A DNA stretch of 64,000 bases from Peribacillus sp. FSL P2-0133 (GCF_037975445.1 NZ_CP150254.1:2726001-2790000); one strand, 5' to 3'; shown: positions 1-9,189, numbered from the stretch's first letter. Program-made: numbers and translations. Notes: generated by a model not told the origin, from the letters alone.

Positions 1-798
1 CTATTCGATGCCGTTTTTTCGAAAAATTCGTTCGCAGATAAAGTGGCTATCGTAGGTGCAGGCAATTGCGATGATTTGGATTTAGAGTATTTGGCGACTA
101 AATGCAACTCCATATATTTATTTGATATTGATATGGAAAGTATGGAAAAGGGTACGGCGAATTTGCCTGAACGGACCCAGAAGAAAATTCAACTTGTTGA
201 AATCGATGTAACAGGCCTCGATAAAGTGGATTTTAATCACCACCTATCTTCCATGCTGGATCGTGGTGAAACGGCAAAGGGAATTATTCAATATTTAAAG
301 GAAACCGAGAATCGGTTAGGTCAGCTTTCTGAAAGTGTTTTTGCTAATTATTATAATGATTTTGAAATCGTGGCAACATCCGCCATTTATACCCAACTAT
401 TTTATAATTGGGCCAAGGAACTGCTTTCTGATTATGAACACCAATATCAGAAAAAAGACGCAGAAGAGATTAAGAATGGAATTTTAGATTTAAGGGATGA
501 AATCGTACGTAAAATGAATCACTCTATTTCAAAATGTACCAAGCAAAATGGATTCTGTATTACATGGACTGATATCTTAAAAATCGAACCTGAGTATATT
601 GATACAATTAATGAAGGGATGAATGCCATCTTTGCATTGGCCTCGAACGTAGGATATGGGGCAGCATTGATTGGGGTAAAAACGTTTATTGAAAATGTGG
701 ATAAAAGCGAATTAAGCCTTCGCTACTGGACATGGGATTTTAATGCTAACAAACAGTATTTGACCATTGGCATAATCGGAAGATTGAATGGATTGTAA
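1..798 (+). CDS. Rossmann-fold protein, possible SAM-dependent methyltransferase (5' end outside window)
   Basis: The reading frame is open from the first base of the window, so the true start lies upstream; a GTG at 43 falls inside the coding sequence and is not a convincing start. The visible part has a beta strand plus glycine-rich turn (VAIVGAGNCDD) followed about 25 residues later by a strand ending in acidic residues (YLFDID), which is the layout of a class I SAM-binding Rossmann fold. The remaining two thirds is helical and has no catalytic motif I recognise. A strong hairpin terminator follows the stop. Methyltransferase function is inferred from the nucleotide-binding motif only; substrate unknown. 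Confidence 0.6.
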   Translation, partial: LFDAVFSKNSFADKVAIVGAGNCDDLDLEYLATKCNSIYLFDIDMESMEKGTANLPERTQKKIQLVEIDVTGLDKVDFNHHLSSMLDRGETAKGIIQYLKETENRLGQLSESVFANYYNDFEIVATSAIYTQLFYNWAKELLSDYEHQYQKKDAEEIKNGILDLRDEIVRKMNHSISKCTKQNGFCITWTDILKIEPEYIDTINEGMNAIFALASNVGYGAALIGVKTFIENVDKSELSLRYWTWDFNANKQYLTIGIIGRLNGL

Positions 799-812
799 AA
801 AAAATGAAAAGC

Positions 813-855
813 GGGATAGGTAAGCATATCAGCAGCTTTACCTATCCCTTTTTTA
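813..855 (+). terminator. Rho-independent terminator
   Basis: An 11-bp perfect stem (GGGATAGGTAA with TTACCTATCCC) is followed directly by a T-run. It ends the transcript of the truncated gene at the window start. Confidence 0.85.
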
Positions 856-1117
856 TTGGTTATAGACCCCTTAGGAATATTATTGATCATTTTTGCTTGA
901 TAAAAGGGAGATCAGCAAATCATAGGGAATAAGACATAATTATATAAAAGGTATAAAAAAACGATGGAATTTTTGACTATTTGTCTAATGATTTCACAAT
1001 CTGGTGTGGATATAATGAATCTGTTGAAAACAGAATATTCCAATAAGTAAAAAAGGGAGACGGAAAAGGAAGAGGAAGTGCTAATAGGGGTGAAAAAATA
1101 AGGAAGGGGTGTGTTGT
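856..1117. other. Leader region of the amidohydrolase operon
   Basis: No gene seen. The stretch is AT-rich, contains a TATAAT at 1011-1016 without a good -35 at normal spacing, and ends with the ribosome binding site AGGAAGGGG at 1101-1109. No riboswitch motif recognised. Confidence 0.4.
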
Positions 1118-2737
1118 TTGAAAGCTGATATCGTGTTCATAAACGGCGAGGTAATAACCGTAAATCAAAAAAATGAAGTCGCAGAAGCCCTGGCAATTAA
1201 AGGTAATCGTATTTCGGCAGTCGGTACGAATCATGAAATCAAGGTATTTATCGGAGAAGAAACAAATGTAATCGATTTGCAGGGGAAGTCATTACTTCCC
1301 GGATTTATTGATTCTCATATTCATCTTATATTGTACGGAGTCAACCAATTGGCAGTAAGTTGTAAAGCTGAACATATCAAATCTGTAGAAGATTTATTGA
1401 TCGATCTCAAGAAGAAAGCTACGACGATCCCTAAAGGTGAATGGATTCGCGCCTGGGGCTTTAATGAGACCGCTGTGAAAGAAAAACGTTATCCAACAAT
1501 AGCGGAGTTGGATGCTATTTCAAAAGACCATCCCATCATGGTAACCCGTACATGCAGCCATATAAGCGTAGTGAATAGCAGGGCGTTAGCGATTGCCCGA
1601 ATTGATGAGAACTCAGAGAATCCAACTGGAGGGATCATTGAGAAGGATAGGGCTGGGAGGATTACAGGCAAACTCATTGAAACAGCAAATATGATAATGG
1701 CCGACAGAGCAAGCTATTCAGAAAGTGAACTGTTGGAAGCAGTGAAAATAGCCTCGGAACATTTCATCGCAGCAGGCATAACAAGCATTCATGAAGCTGG
1801 TGCTCATGGTCCTGAAAGTTTCCGTTTAATGCAGCAGGCCATAAAAAATAACGATATTCGTGTCCGTATCTATGCGATGGTCGGTTCATTGAATAATTCT
1901 CATGAATTTGTAAATAAAATGGTCGATTCGGGAGTCATAACCGGAACTGGGGACGAAAGATTCAAAATCGGACCAGCTAAATTGTTTACGGATGGCAGCA
2001 GTACCGGTCCGACAATCGCTACCCGTGAGCCTTATTCGAGTGATCCTGGCAATTTTGGCATTCTTTATTATAAAGAAGAGGAGATCTATCAAGTATTAGG
2101 TCAGGCACATAAAAAAGGCTATCAGATCACAGTCCATGCCCAAGGCGACAAAGCGATTGAGATGTATTTGAATTGCGTGGAAAAGGCATTGAATGAATCG
2201 CCCAGAAAAGATCATAGACATAGAATCGAGCATGCTGGAATATCTTCGCCTGATTTACAAATGAGGATGAAAAAACTTGGAGTCATCCCAATCCCCAACC
2301 CCCCCTTTCCTTATGAATTCGGCGATATATATATTGAACACTACGGCAATAGGGTCAATCACATGTACGCCGCCCGTGATTACATTGATAATGGCATCTT
2401 GGCCGCAGGCGGTTCCGATGCACCCATTACTGATCACGACCCTTTATTAGGCATACACGTTGCTGTTAATAGAACAAGCAGGTCTGGTACGAAAATAGGT
2501 CCGGTTCAATCTATTAGCGTATTGGAAGCCATAAAACTATACACATGGAATGGCGCGTTTGCGAGTTTCGATGAAGATGTCAAAGGCAGCCTGGAGGCAG
2601 GCAAGCTGGCCGATCTAGTAGTATTGAATGATAGTATATTGAAAGTGGATTCCCAAAATATCAAGGATTTGAATGTTGAGTCAACGATTCTGAATGGGGA
2701 GATTCTTTATCATAGAGGAACATTAGTAGAAATATAA
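1118..2737 (+). CDS. Amidohydrolase family 3 (YtcJ-like) metal-dependent hydrolase
   Basis: A 539-residue member of the amidohydrolase superfamily (family 3, YtcJ/exoenzyme-regulatory type). The N-terminal beta-sandwich segment leads into GFIDSHIHL with the two metal-binding histidines near residues 67-69. Further hallmarks are TDGSS, HAQGDKAI, HRIEHAG and the late GGSDAP aspartate motif, and the C-terminus returns to the sandwich fold (GSLEAGKLADLVVL). Start: a GTG at 1109 overlaps the ribosome binding site AGGAAGGGG, so the TTG at 1118, eight bases downstream, is the better choice. It heads a run of co-directional genes for a second hydrolase, a transporter and an amidase, which suggests hydrolysis of an imported cyclic or acylated nitrogen compound. 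Substrate unknown. Confidence 0.85.
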   Translation: MKADIVFINGEVITVNQKNEVAEALAIKGNRISAVGTNHEIKVFIGEETNVIDLQGKSLLPGFIDSHIHLILYGVNQLAVSCKAEHIKSVEDLLIDLKKKATTIPKGEWIRAWGFNETAVKEKRYPTIAELDAISKDHPIMVTRTCSHISVVNSRALAIARIDENSENPTGGIIEKDRAGRITGKLIETANMIMADRASYSESELLEAVKIASEHFIAAGITSIHEAGAHGPESFRLMQQAIKNNDIRVRIYAMVGSLNNSHEFVNKMVDSGVITGTGDERFKIGPAKLFTDGSSTGPTIATREPYSSDPGNFGILYYKEEEIYQVLGQAHKKGYQITVHAQGDKAIEMYLNCVEKALNESPRKDHRHRIEHAGISSPDLQMRMKKLGVIPIPNPPFPYEFGDIYIEHYGNRVNHMYAARDYIDNGILAAGGSDAPITDHDPLLGIHVAVNRTSRSGTKIGPVQSISVLEAIKLYTWNGAFASFDEDVKGSLEAGKLADLVVLNDSILKVDSQNIKDLNVESTILNGEILYHRGTLVEI

Positions 2738-2828
2738 ATCTAACGTAACTATTCTAAAACAACAATACCTTCACTTTCATTTTTGGCTTAAGCGAACGCA
2801 TGTAGAATTTAAAAGGGGGATATTCGCT

Positions 2829-4061
2829 ATGAAAAAGCAAAAATTATTAATTAATGGTGAGAGGCTGAGTCATACGCTCGAGAAATTTGCTGATTTTGGA
2901 AGGACAGAAAACAATGGAGTCACACGGCTATCCCTTTCCGAAGAAGATCGATTAGTCCGTGATTACTTTTGTGCTTGCTGTAAAGAATTGGGTATGACCA
3001 TAAAGCTTGATGATATGGGGAATATTTACGCTACTTTGGCGGGACTTGAAAACAAACCGCCTATTGTGATGGGATCACATATGGATACCGTAAAAAAGGG
3101 CGGGCGGTTTGATGGTATCTTGGGTGTAGCTGCAGGCTTGGAAGTCGTGAGGACTCTGGTGGAAAATAATATCCAACCTAAAATTCCGGTAATGATCGTC
3201 AATTTTACGAACGAAGAGGGAGCCAGATTCGAACCTTCCATGATGTCTTCGGGAGTTCTTTCAGGTAAATTCGAAAAATCCATCATGCTGCAAAAGACAG
3301 ATAGTGACGGAACGACTTTCGAAAGTGCTTTGAATGCCATTGGATATGCAGGGGATAAAGAGAATCGTTTAAAAGAAGCGACTGCATTTCTAGAATTGCA
3401 TATTGAACAAGGGCCGATTCTTGAACGTGAATCACTAACGATCGGTGTCGTTGAATGTGTCCTTGGTATGGTGTGCTATGAGATAGAAGTTACAGGAGAA
3501 TCCGATCATGCCGGAACCACCCCGATGAATATGAGAAAAGATGCTTTCTTCACTGCGAATAGCTTGATTATGGAGGCTCGTCAGAAGCTGGGCATGCTTG
3601 ATGACGATTTGGTTTTTACGATGGGAAGGGTAAATGTGTTTCCTAATATCCATACGGTTATCCCTAATAAAGTGGTTTTTTCGCTAGAAGCGAGACATAA
3701 GGATTCCAATGTCATCGAAAAGGTGGAGGAAGTCATTGAAAGCCTTACAACAACAGGTTTAGAAGGCAGCTGCGACATCCAAGTGAAAAAATTATGGGAC
3801 AGGGATACCGTTTGGTTCGAAAAATCCATTTGCAATTTGCTTGAGCAATCGAGTAATACACTAGGTCTACCATATAAGAGAATGGTAAGCGGTGCAGGAC
3901 ATGATGCACAGTTTATAGCCAGTTATATACCGACTGCCATGGTTTTCGTTCCAAGCATCAACGGTAAAAGTCATTGTGAAGAGGAACTTACTACTTGGGA
4001 AGATTGTGAAAAAGGCGTCAATGTAATATTGGAAACGGTCCTTGCCATCCAAACTACTTAA
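2829..4061 (+). CDS. M20-family Zn hydrolase, N-carbamoyl-L-amino-acid hydrolase/allantoate amidohydrolase type
   Basis: A 410-residue di-zinc hydrolase of the M20/hydantoinase-carbamoylase (HyuC/AllC/AmaB) group. Seen: GSHMDTV with metal ligands H84 and D86, D95 in RFDG, the NEEGARF motif, LELHIEQGP, and a dimerisation-domain segment (ESDHAGTTPMNMRKDA) typical of carbamoylases rather than peptidases. The C-terminal GAGHDAQ and KSHCEEE complete the active site. The ATG has a clear RBS (AAAAGGGGGA). It lies 91 bases after the amidohydrolase gene with no terminator between, so the two are probably co-transcribed. By family it should release ammonia/CO2 or an amine from an N-carbamoyl or ureido acid; the exact substrate cannot be read from sequence. 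Confidence 0.85.
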   Translation: MKKQKLLINGERLSHTLEKFADFGRTENNGVTRLSLSEEDRLVRDYFCACCKELGMTIKLDDMGNIYATLAGLENKPPIVMGSHMDTVKKGGRFDGILGVAAGLEVVRTLVENNIQPKIPVMIVNFTNEEGARFEPSMMSSGVLSGKFEKSIMLQKTDSDGTTFESALNAIGYAGDKENRLKEATAFLELHIEQGPILERESLTIGVVECVLGMVCYEIEVTGESDHAGTTPMNMRKDAFFTANSLIMEARQKLGMLDDDLVFTMGRVNVFPNIHTVIPNKVVFSLEARHKDSNVIEKVEEVIESLTTTGLEGSCDIQVKKLWDRDTVWFEKSICNLLEQSSNTLGLPYKRMVSGAGHDAQFIASYIPTAMVFVPSINGKSHCEEELTTWEDCEKGVNVILETVLAIQTT

Positions 4062-4119
4062 GACGCATATACGGTTGGTTGAAAGCAGCTAATGACAGTA
4101 AGCCACGGATGCTATCAAA

Positions 4120-4155
4120 CCATCAGTTCAGTTTGAAACTAGGCTTGACTGATGG
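4120..4155. repeat. Short inverted repeat between hydrolase and transporter genes
   Basis: CCATCAGT and ACTGATGG form an 8-bp stem separated by 20 bases. No T-run follows, so it is not a standard terminator. It may modulate mRNA stability between the enzyme and transporter parts of the operon, or be an operator. Confidence 0.4.
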
Positions 4156-4197
4156 TGATACATCCATGTTCGGAGCCTAATTAGGGGAGGGTATAAT

Positions 4198-4398
4198 TTG
4201 GATGCTATTAAGCTATTGCTTTTTGTTCCATTTATAGGGTTCTTAGGTTTATTGCCCTATGCTAATAAAATAGAACCGTACATATTGGGTATGCCTTTTT
4301 TGTTATTTTGGGTTGCATTTTGGATGGTCATGGCATCGATCATCTTAATGATTGTCTATAAGTTCGATCCTGATAATAAAGGGAGTGATTCTGAATGA
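4198..4398 (+). CDS. DUF3311 small membrane protein (YhjC-like symporter partner)
   Basis: A 66-residue peptide with two predicted membrane segments (roughly residues 5-22 and 30-53) and a polar tail. DUF3311 proteins typically sit directly upstream of a sodium:solute symporter, as in Bacillus subtilis yhjC-yhjB, and that is what is seen here: its stop overlaps the ATG of the next gene in an ATGA junction, implying translational coupling. The start is a TTG preceded by AGGGGAGGG. It is probably an accessory subunit or assembly partner of the transporter; the molecular role of the family is not established. Confidence 0.8.
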   Translation: MDAIKLLLFVPFIGFLGLLPYANKIEPYILGMPFLLFWVAFWMVMASIILMIVYKFDPDNKGSDSE

Positions 4399-5879
4399 AT
4401 ATATCATTACTCATCATTTCCATCTTCTTGGTTCTGGCACTTTATTTAGGAATAAAAGCAAGAAAAGGGAAGGATATGGACATGGAGCAATTTGCCGTAG
4501 GGGGCAGGGGCTTCGGTACATTCTTCATTTTTCTCTTGATAGCAGGTGAAATTTATACAACTTTTACATTCCTGGGCGGAAGTGGGTGGGCTTACTCAAA
4601 AGGTGCCGCTGCTTATTATGTTCCCGCCTATATTTTCTTAGCCTACGTCCTATCATATTGGCTCGTCCCTAAAATATGGAGATATTCAAAACGCCATTCC
4701 ATTATCTCTCAGCCAGAGTATTTTGCATCTAAATATAAGAGCAGGACAATGGGGATGATCGTAGCTGTATTGGGAAGCTTAGCCCTCGTGCCGTACATAG
4801 TCATACAGCTCAAAGGATTAGGTATCATTGTTTCCGAGGCATCTTACGGAGCAATTTCTCCAGTTGCTGCAAGTGTCATCGGTGCTGTTGTCGTAACTAC
4901 CTATGTAATGATTTCAGGCATTCATGGATCAGCATGGACAGCCATACTGAAAGATTTCATGATCTTGGTGGTCGTTATCTTTTTAGGGATTTACATTCCA
5001 TTTCATTACTTCGGAGGCATACAGCCAATGTTCGAGACCGTCCAAGCTGCTAAACCGGAAATGTTGGTTTTGGCAGATCAGGGATTGAGTCAGTCCTGGT
5101 TTGTGTCCACCGTTTTGCTGAATGCACTAGGATTTTATTTGCTGCCACAAACATTCATGGTCGTTTTATCGTCCAATGGGGAAAGGACCCTTCGCAAAAA
5201 TGCGATTGCTTTACCCTTATACACATTGTTACTGCTATTCGTTTTTTTCATCGGATTTACAGCCATCTTGGAAATCCCGGGTTTGCAAGGGGCTGATGGG
5301 GATCTCTCACTTTTAAGGCTGGCGATTCAAACATTCGATCCATGGGTGATAGGGGTTATCGGAGCTGCAGGGTTATTGACGGCCCTAGTACCTGCTTCAG
5401 TCATGCTAATGGCTGCATCAGTAGGTCTGACAAATAGCTTTTACAAAGTTCTCGTCCCTGCTGCGACTGAAACACATCAATTGATTGTCTCCAGGATCAT
5501 CATCATCGGTATCTCAATCATTGCTTTAATTGTAACGGTAACAGGCGGCGAGGCTTTGGCCATCTTGAATATCATGTCATACAGTTTAATTACACAACTG
5601 GCACCTTCGTTGTTTTGCAGTTTACCAAAAACCAATATAATCAATAAGTATGGTGCAATGGCAGGGATATTGGCAGGCGTCCTGATTGTTTTATATGCGA
5701 CAATTGCAGATGTGAAGGTTGCTACATTCCTGCCGGATATTCCACATGTAATTAATGATATCAGTACAGGCGTCATAGCTTTGTTGTTTAATATTCTAGT
5801 AACATTCATTGTAAGTGCACTGACTAAACATATCTCTATGCAACAGACCGAAATGAATGATCTGGACAAGATATCCTAA
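4395..5879 (+). CDS. Sodium:solute symporter (SSS family, YhjB-like)
   Basis: A 494-residue polytopic membrane protein with about 12-13 hydrophobic segments and the SSS-family layout: an N-terminal segment, then a GGRGFGTFFIFLLIAGE region and a SQPEYFASKYKSRTMG motif in the early loop. It overlaps the DUF3311 gene by four bases. SSS proteins couple Na+ influx to uptake of sugars, amino acids, nucleobases, ureides or carboxylates. The surrounding hydrolases point to a nitrogen-containing substrate, but this is inference. No signal peptide, as expected. Confidence 0.85.
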   Translation: MNISLLIISIFLVLALYLGIKARKGKDMDMEQFAVGGRGFGTFFIFLLIAGEIYTTFTFLGGSGWAYSKGAAAYYVPAYIFLAYVLSYWLVPKIWRYSKRHSIISQPEYFASKYKSRTMGMIVAVLGSLALVPYIVIQLKGLGIIVSEASYGAISPVAASVIGAVVVTTYVMISGIHGSAWTAILKDFMILVVVIFLGIYIPFHYFGGIQPMFETVQAAKPEMLVLADQGLSQSWFVSTVLLNALGFYLLPQTFMVVLSSNGERTLRKNAIALPLYTLLLLFVFFIGFTAILEIPGLQGADGDLSLLRLAIQTFDPWVIGVIGAAGLLTALVPASVMLMAASVGLTNSFYKVLVPAATETHQLIVSRIIIIGISIIALIVTVTGGEALAILNIMSYSLITQLAPSLFCSLPKTNIINKYGAMAGILAGVLIVLYATIADVKVATFLPDIPHVINDISTGVIALLFNILVTFIVSALTKHISMQQTEMNDLDKIS

Positions 5880-5930
5880 TTTCTTTTAACAAGGCTAATG
5901 GAATAAAAAGCATGATTTGGGAGGGGTTTT

Positions 5931-6797
5931 GTGAAAATTAAAATAACGGCTTGTCAATTTCGAGTAGAAAAAGTGTCAAATTTCAATGAATTTCAGAAAC
6001 AAGTAGAGGACTTGATCACCCAAGTTCCCGAAAACTCGGATTATATCATTTTTCCTGAACTGTTAACCATCGGGTTATCAGCGGCCTTTGGAGAACAAGA
6101 TGCTTCGTCCGTTATCAGGATTGATGAATATACCAATCAATACAAAGATCTTTTCAGTTCACTTTCCAGAAAAAGAAAGCAGGTCATCATTGCGGGCACG
6201 CATATGGAACGCCGCGAAAATGAATACTTCAATATCGCATACATTTTTGATAAAGATGGATCGGTCGTTGAGCATAAAAAAACTCATATCTTTCCTGCTG
6301 AAGCGAATTGGCATACTTCTGAAGGTGATGATCTGGAAGTTTACTCCGTAGGTCCGGTTAAAATAGGAATAGCGGTATGTTATGAAGCGGAGATACCTGA
6401 AATTTCAAGGATATTATCTGTGAATGGGGCCGACATCATTTTTTGCCCATCATACACATTTACTGAGGCTGGTTTTTGGCGGGTACGCCATTGCGCACAT
6501 GCACGTGCAATCGAGAATCAGGTATATTTTGTTCATTGCCCCACTGTTGGTGAACCAGGGACACCGCTGCCGAACGGATACGGCCGCGCCAGTATACTTA
6601 GCCCCTGTGACAGCGCTTGGCCAGCAAATGGAATAGTAGCCGAGGCGGTAATGAATGAACATACAATCATTACCGGTACGGTCGATATGGACGAACTATA
6701 TGAGAATCGAAAGAATGGTGCGGCGACCACTTTCAAGGATCGTAATCGCCGAAAAGATATGTATGCAAAATATGAGCCTTATCAAGGGCTGAAATAA
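5931..6797 (+). CDS. Carbon-nitrogen hydrolase (nitrilase superfamily amidase)
   Basis: A 288-residue nitrilase-superfamily enzyme with the full catalytic set: E43 in FPELL, K117 in EHKKTHIFP and C150 in IAVCYEAE, the last shared with amidases and carbamoyl-hydrolases rather than true nitrilases. The start is GTG at 5931 with RBS GGAGGGG. It follows the symporter gene by 51 bases and is closed by a terminator, so it is the last gene of the operon. It likely hydrolyses an amide or N-carbamoyl intermediate produced by the upstream enzymes. Substrate unknown. Confidence 0.85.
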   Translation: MKIKITACQFRVEKVSNFNEFQKQVEDLITQVPENSDYIIFPELLTIGLSAAFGEQDASSVIRIDEYTNQYKDLFSSLSRKRKQVIIAGTHMERRENEYFNIAYIFDKDGSVVEHKKTHIFPAEANWHTSEGDDLEVYSVGPVKIGIAVCYEAEIPEISRILSVNGADIIFCPSYTFTEAGFWRVRHCAHARAIENQVYFVHCPTVGEPGTPLPNGYGRASILSPCDSAWPANGIVAEAVMNEHTIITGTVDMDELYENRKNGAATTFKDRNRRKDMYAKYEPYQGLK

Positions 6798-6804
6798 TCT
6801 GTTG

Positions 6805-6836
6805 AAAAAACACTATTAATACAATAGTGTTTTTTA
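6805..6836 (+). terminator. Rho-independent terminator
   Basis: AAAAAACACTATT pairs with AATAGTGTTTTTT across a 5-base loop and ends in a T-run. It closes the hydrolase-symporter operon and is symmetric enough to act in both directions. Confidence 0.85.
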
Positions 6837-6868
6837 CTAATAAAAACTATTTCGAAAGGGTGATTATT

Positions 6869-7870
6869 TTGCAAAGGTTAACCGTTGTAGTGCTATCTTT
6901 ATTTGCTCTTAGTATTTTAGTATTCAGTCCCAATGAAGCTAGTTCAAGAGAGAAGGAGAGAATTGCCTATGTGGATGTAGCCGTGGCCACTCTTTGGACG
7001 GAGCCGGGATTATTAAGGGATATCGATGCTTCTTCATCATCGAATCCCGTTGATTTGAATGCCTGGATCGGCTCGATGAATTATGAAGACAAGCTGTGGC
7101 TTGTGGGTAACCTGGAAACACAAGCTTTATATGGTTCAAAAGTGACGATTTTAGAAGAAAGGGGTGAATGGGTGAAAGTAGCCGTTGCCAATCAACCGAC
7201 GCCCCGAAATGATATTGGTTATCCAGGATGGATGCCAAAGGCACAATTAAAAGACGGAAATTCTTTTGAGAAGCAATTTAAACGAGGATTTGCCCTTGTA
7301 AATGCCCCGAAGACTTGGCTTTATTCGGATTCGAAACTTCGGTCCAAATTCATGGAGGTCAGCTTCGATACCCGCCTCCCGATATTGCAGGTTAAAAAGG
7401 ATAAAGTAAAGGTGATGACACTAAGTAATGGAGCAAAATGGATAGAAAAGCAGGATGTTTCCGTCTATCAAAATGAAAATCAAATACCAGCTCCAACCGG
7501 TAAGGACATCGTTGAAACAGGAAAGGGATTTTTAGGGCTTCCTTACCTCTGGGCTGGAATGTCCGGATTTGGATTTGACTGTTCTGGATTTACCTATACA
7601 ATGTACCATGCTAATGGAATAACGATCCCAAGGGACTCTTCCATTCAGGCGCAATATGGCAAAAAGGTGGAACAAGAAAATCTTCAGCCAGGTGATCTAC
7701 TATTTTTTGCCCATGATAAAGGGAAAGGAAAGGTCCATCATGTCGGAATATTTATTGGTGACGGCAAAATGATCCATTCGCCTAACAGCTCAACACATGT
7801 AAGGATAGATGAAATTAAAACATCCGGATACGGAGAGGAATATGCCGGAGCAAGAAGATATATCGATTGA
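6869..7870 (+). CDS. Secreted SH3-like/NlpC-P60 cell-wall endopeptidase
   Basis: A 333-residue exported peptidoglycan hydrolase. The TTG at 6869 follows GAAAGGG and opens a signal peptide (basic QR, then a hydrophobic stretch ending near FSPNEASS). An upstream in-frame ATG would place charged residues before it, and overlaps the preceding terminator. The middle carries two bacterial SH3-like segments (WVKVAVANQP and SNGAKWIEKQDV regions) that bind the wall. The last third is NlpC/P60: Cys in GFDCSGF, His in KVHHVGIFIGDG and the polar residue in MIHSPNSS. Similar to YkfC-type gamma-D-Glu-diamino-acid endopeptidases, which act in murein-peptide recycling; here it is a single-gene transcript between two terminators. 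Confidence 0.85.
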   Translation: MQRLTVVVLSLFALSILVFSPNEASSREKERIAYVDVAVATLWTEPGLLRDIDASSSSNPVDLNAWIGSMNYEDKLWLVGNLETQALYGSKVTILEERGEWVKVAVANQPTPRNDIGYPGWMPKAQLKDGNSFEKQFKRGFALVNAPKTWLYSDSKLRSKFMEVSFDTRLPILQVKKDKVKVMTLSNGAKWIEKQDVSVYQNENQIPAPTGKDIVETGKGFLGLPYLWAGMSGFGFDCSGFTYTMYHANGITIPRDSSIQAQYGKKVEQENLQPGDLLFFAHDKGKGKVHHVGIFIGDGKMIHSPNSSTHVRIDEIKTSGYGEEYAGARRYID

Positions 7871-7874
7871 TTTT

Positions 7875-7911
7875 AAAAACCTGAGAGCACCGTGCTCTCA
7901 GGTTTTTTTAT
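7875..7911 (+). terminator. Rho-independent terminator
   Basis: A stem of about 15 bp (AAAACCTGAGAGCAC with GTGCTCTCAGGTTTT) with a very short loop, followed by T7. Confidence 0.9.
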
Positions 7912-8426
7912 GTAAACAAGATTTCAAATCTCTCTAACGGATGACAAAACTTATGACCGACCAATGCCATTATCTTCCTGCATATACTGAAAAACCATTT
8001 CTTCATGTCTCCTTATCACTATTTCCTCAAAAGTTATATTTTGATATACCTTTTATTGTTGTTAAGTTTATGATTCATACTATTGTGTATTGTGTGACGA
8101 ATACATATGGGTTTTATGAAGATGAATGGATACAAGTTTCAGGAAAATCATCCATCCGCCATTCAAAGCGAACATCCCGTATCTCATATTGATGATAGGA
8201 ATAGGAGTGAAGAACCTGAATATCCGTATACTTTTATAGTGTATTAAGTTGGAATAACCAAACTGTTTTTCATGATTGGTGATTTTACCTTTTATTTAAA
8301 AGAACAATAAACATCAGAGAAGGGGCAGTAATATTTGTCGTCCCACTGATGTTTTCTTCATATAAAGTTCTTTTGAAATAATTTACTGTAATATTTGTTT
8401 GGTAGAATCGTAACTTTATAGCTTTT
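7912..8426. other. Intergenic stretch without a convincing gene
   Basis: No supported gene. An 83-codon frame at 7941-8192 has no RBS and no family resemblance. A 9-bp inverted repeat at 8309-8354 (AAACATCAG with CTGATGTTT) could be the end of the convergent minus-strand gene's transcript or a weak bidirectional terminator. Confidence 0.5.
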
Positions 8427-8801
8427 TTACTTGATCGTTTCAAAAAGACGTTCTAAATCCTTATCCATTATGAAAACTTCAATTCTTTCACCTGTTTTGG
8501 TGCTTATATCACTGTGAGAAGAAAGAACCTTACATCCGGTATGATCTTCAACAATTTTTTCGTAATCCTTCGTGTACATTTCACGAAGCAGCGAACGCAT
8601 TTTCTTTACAAGTTTTTTACCGGAATTGTGACTTACAAGGTGCTTTTCCTCAACAGTCAGAACACCCTTGAAACGGGTTATCAACATATCATTGATAATA
8701 TACGTTTTAGTTTCTTGAGGTCCTCTTCCAATCAATTCGCGCTGGAACTTAATGAATGCTTCACTTATTTCAGCTTCAAGCCTTTTTTTTGTATTTATCA
8801 T
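8427..8801 (-). CDS. DUF2294/MpsC-family protein
   Basis: A 124-residue protein matching the DUF2294 family (Pfam name: Na+-translocating membrane-potential-generating system, MpsC). Family features seen are an N-terminal helix ending in GRGPQETKTYI, the ITRFKGVLTVEEKHL segment and the C-terminal DISTKTGERIEVFIMDKDLE. It has no membrane segment, so it would be a cytoplasmic or peripheral component. Bacillus genomes often carry this gene alone, as here, without the rest of an Mps system. Start ATG with GGAGGC-type RBS on the minus strand. Function in Bacilli is not established. Confidence 0.75.
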   Translation of the reverse strand: MINTKKRLEAEISEAFIKFQRELIGRGPQETKTYIINDMLITRFKGVLTVEEKHLVSHNSGKKLVKKMRSLLREMYTKDYEKIVEDHTGCKVLSSHSDISTKTGERIEVFIMDKDLERLFETIK

Positions 8802-8847
8802 AATGCCTCCAATTACCTGACCAATTTATGGGGTTTATCATAATGCC
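8794..8847. repeat. 14-bp direct repeat over the MpsC-family start codon
   Basis: TTTATCATAATGCC occurs at 8794-8807 and again at 8834-8847. On the minus strand the first copy contains the ATG of the MpsC-family gene and the second copy supplies an out-of-context ATG 40 bases upstream. It looks like a small local duplication. Confidence 0.6.
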
Positions 8848-9028
8848 AGGTTTGAGTTCTTGTCAATAACAGTTTGTAAAACTTTAGAAAAATGCGAAAT
8901 AGTTAGTGTTTTAAAGAAATAAAGCACTCTTGTAGCTTAAATGGTTAAATATGGTCTGTAATGAACGAATATGAAGGTTTTTAAAGATTTATTTGAGTTT
9001 ACAAACCTTCGGTGAGGAGCGTACAATA

Positions 9029-9184
9029 ACCTCAAGAAATACAATTTGATACCGGCCAAATCTCAAGTGATTGAGAACGGAGGACCCACTATTTTTGGGG
9101 TTAATTCTGCATTTGCAGAAGGGATGAGATACTCTTTCGCCATCCTACCCGTCAGCTAACTTCGTCGGCTAAAGCGAAGGAGGT
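9029..9184 (+). promoter_or_regulatory. ydaO/yuaA-type c-di-AMP riboswitch
   Basis: Conserved blocks of the ydaO aptamer are present in order: ACGGAGGACCCA, TTGGGGTTAATTCTGC, an AGGGATGAGATACTC-like arm, and the diagnostic CCCGTCAGCTAACTTCGTCGGC followed by GCGAAGGAGG. A closing P1 helix can form between ACCTC (9029-9033) and GAGGT (9180-9184). A terminator-like hairpin follows at 9190-9217. In this family c-di-AMP binding switches expression off, and Bacillus potassium importer operons are known targets. Here the next genes in the same direction are the Kdp pump, starting about 500 bases downstream. Confidence 0.9.
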
Positions 9185-9189
9185 CATAA

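Noticed and set aside
7941..8192. 83-codon frame on the plus strand
   Set aside because: No ribosome binding site, no family resemblance and unusual composition; the region looks non-coding.
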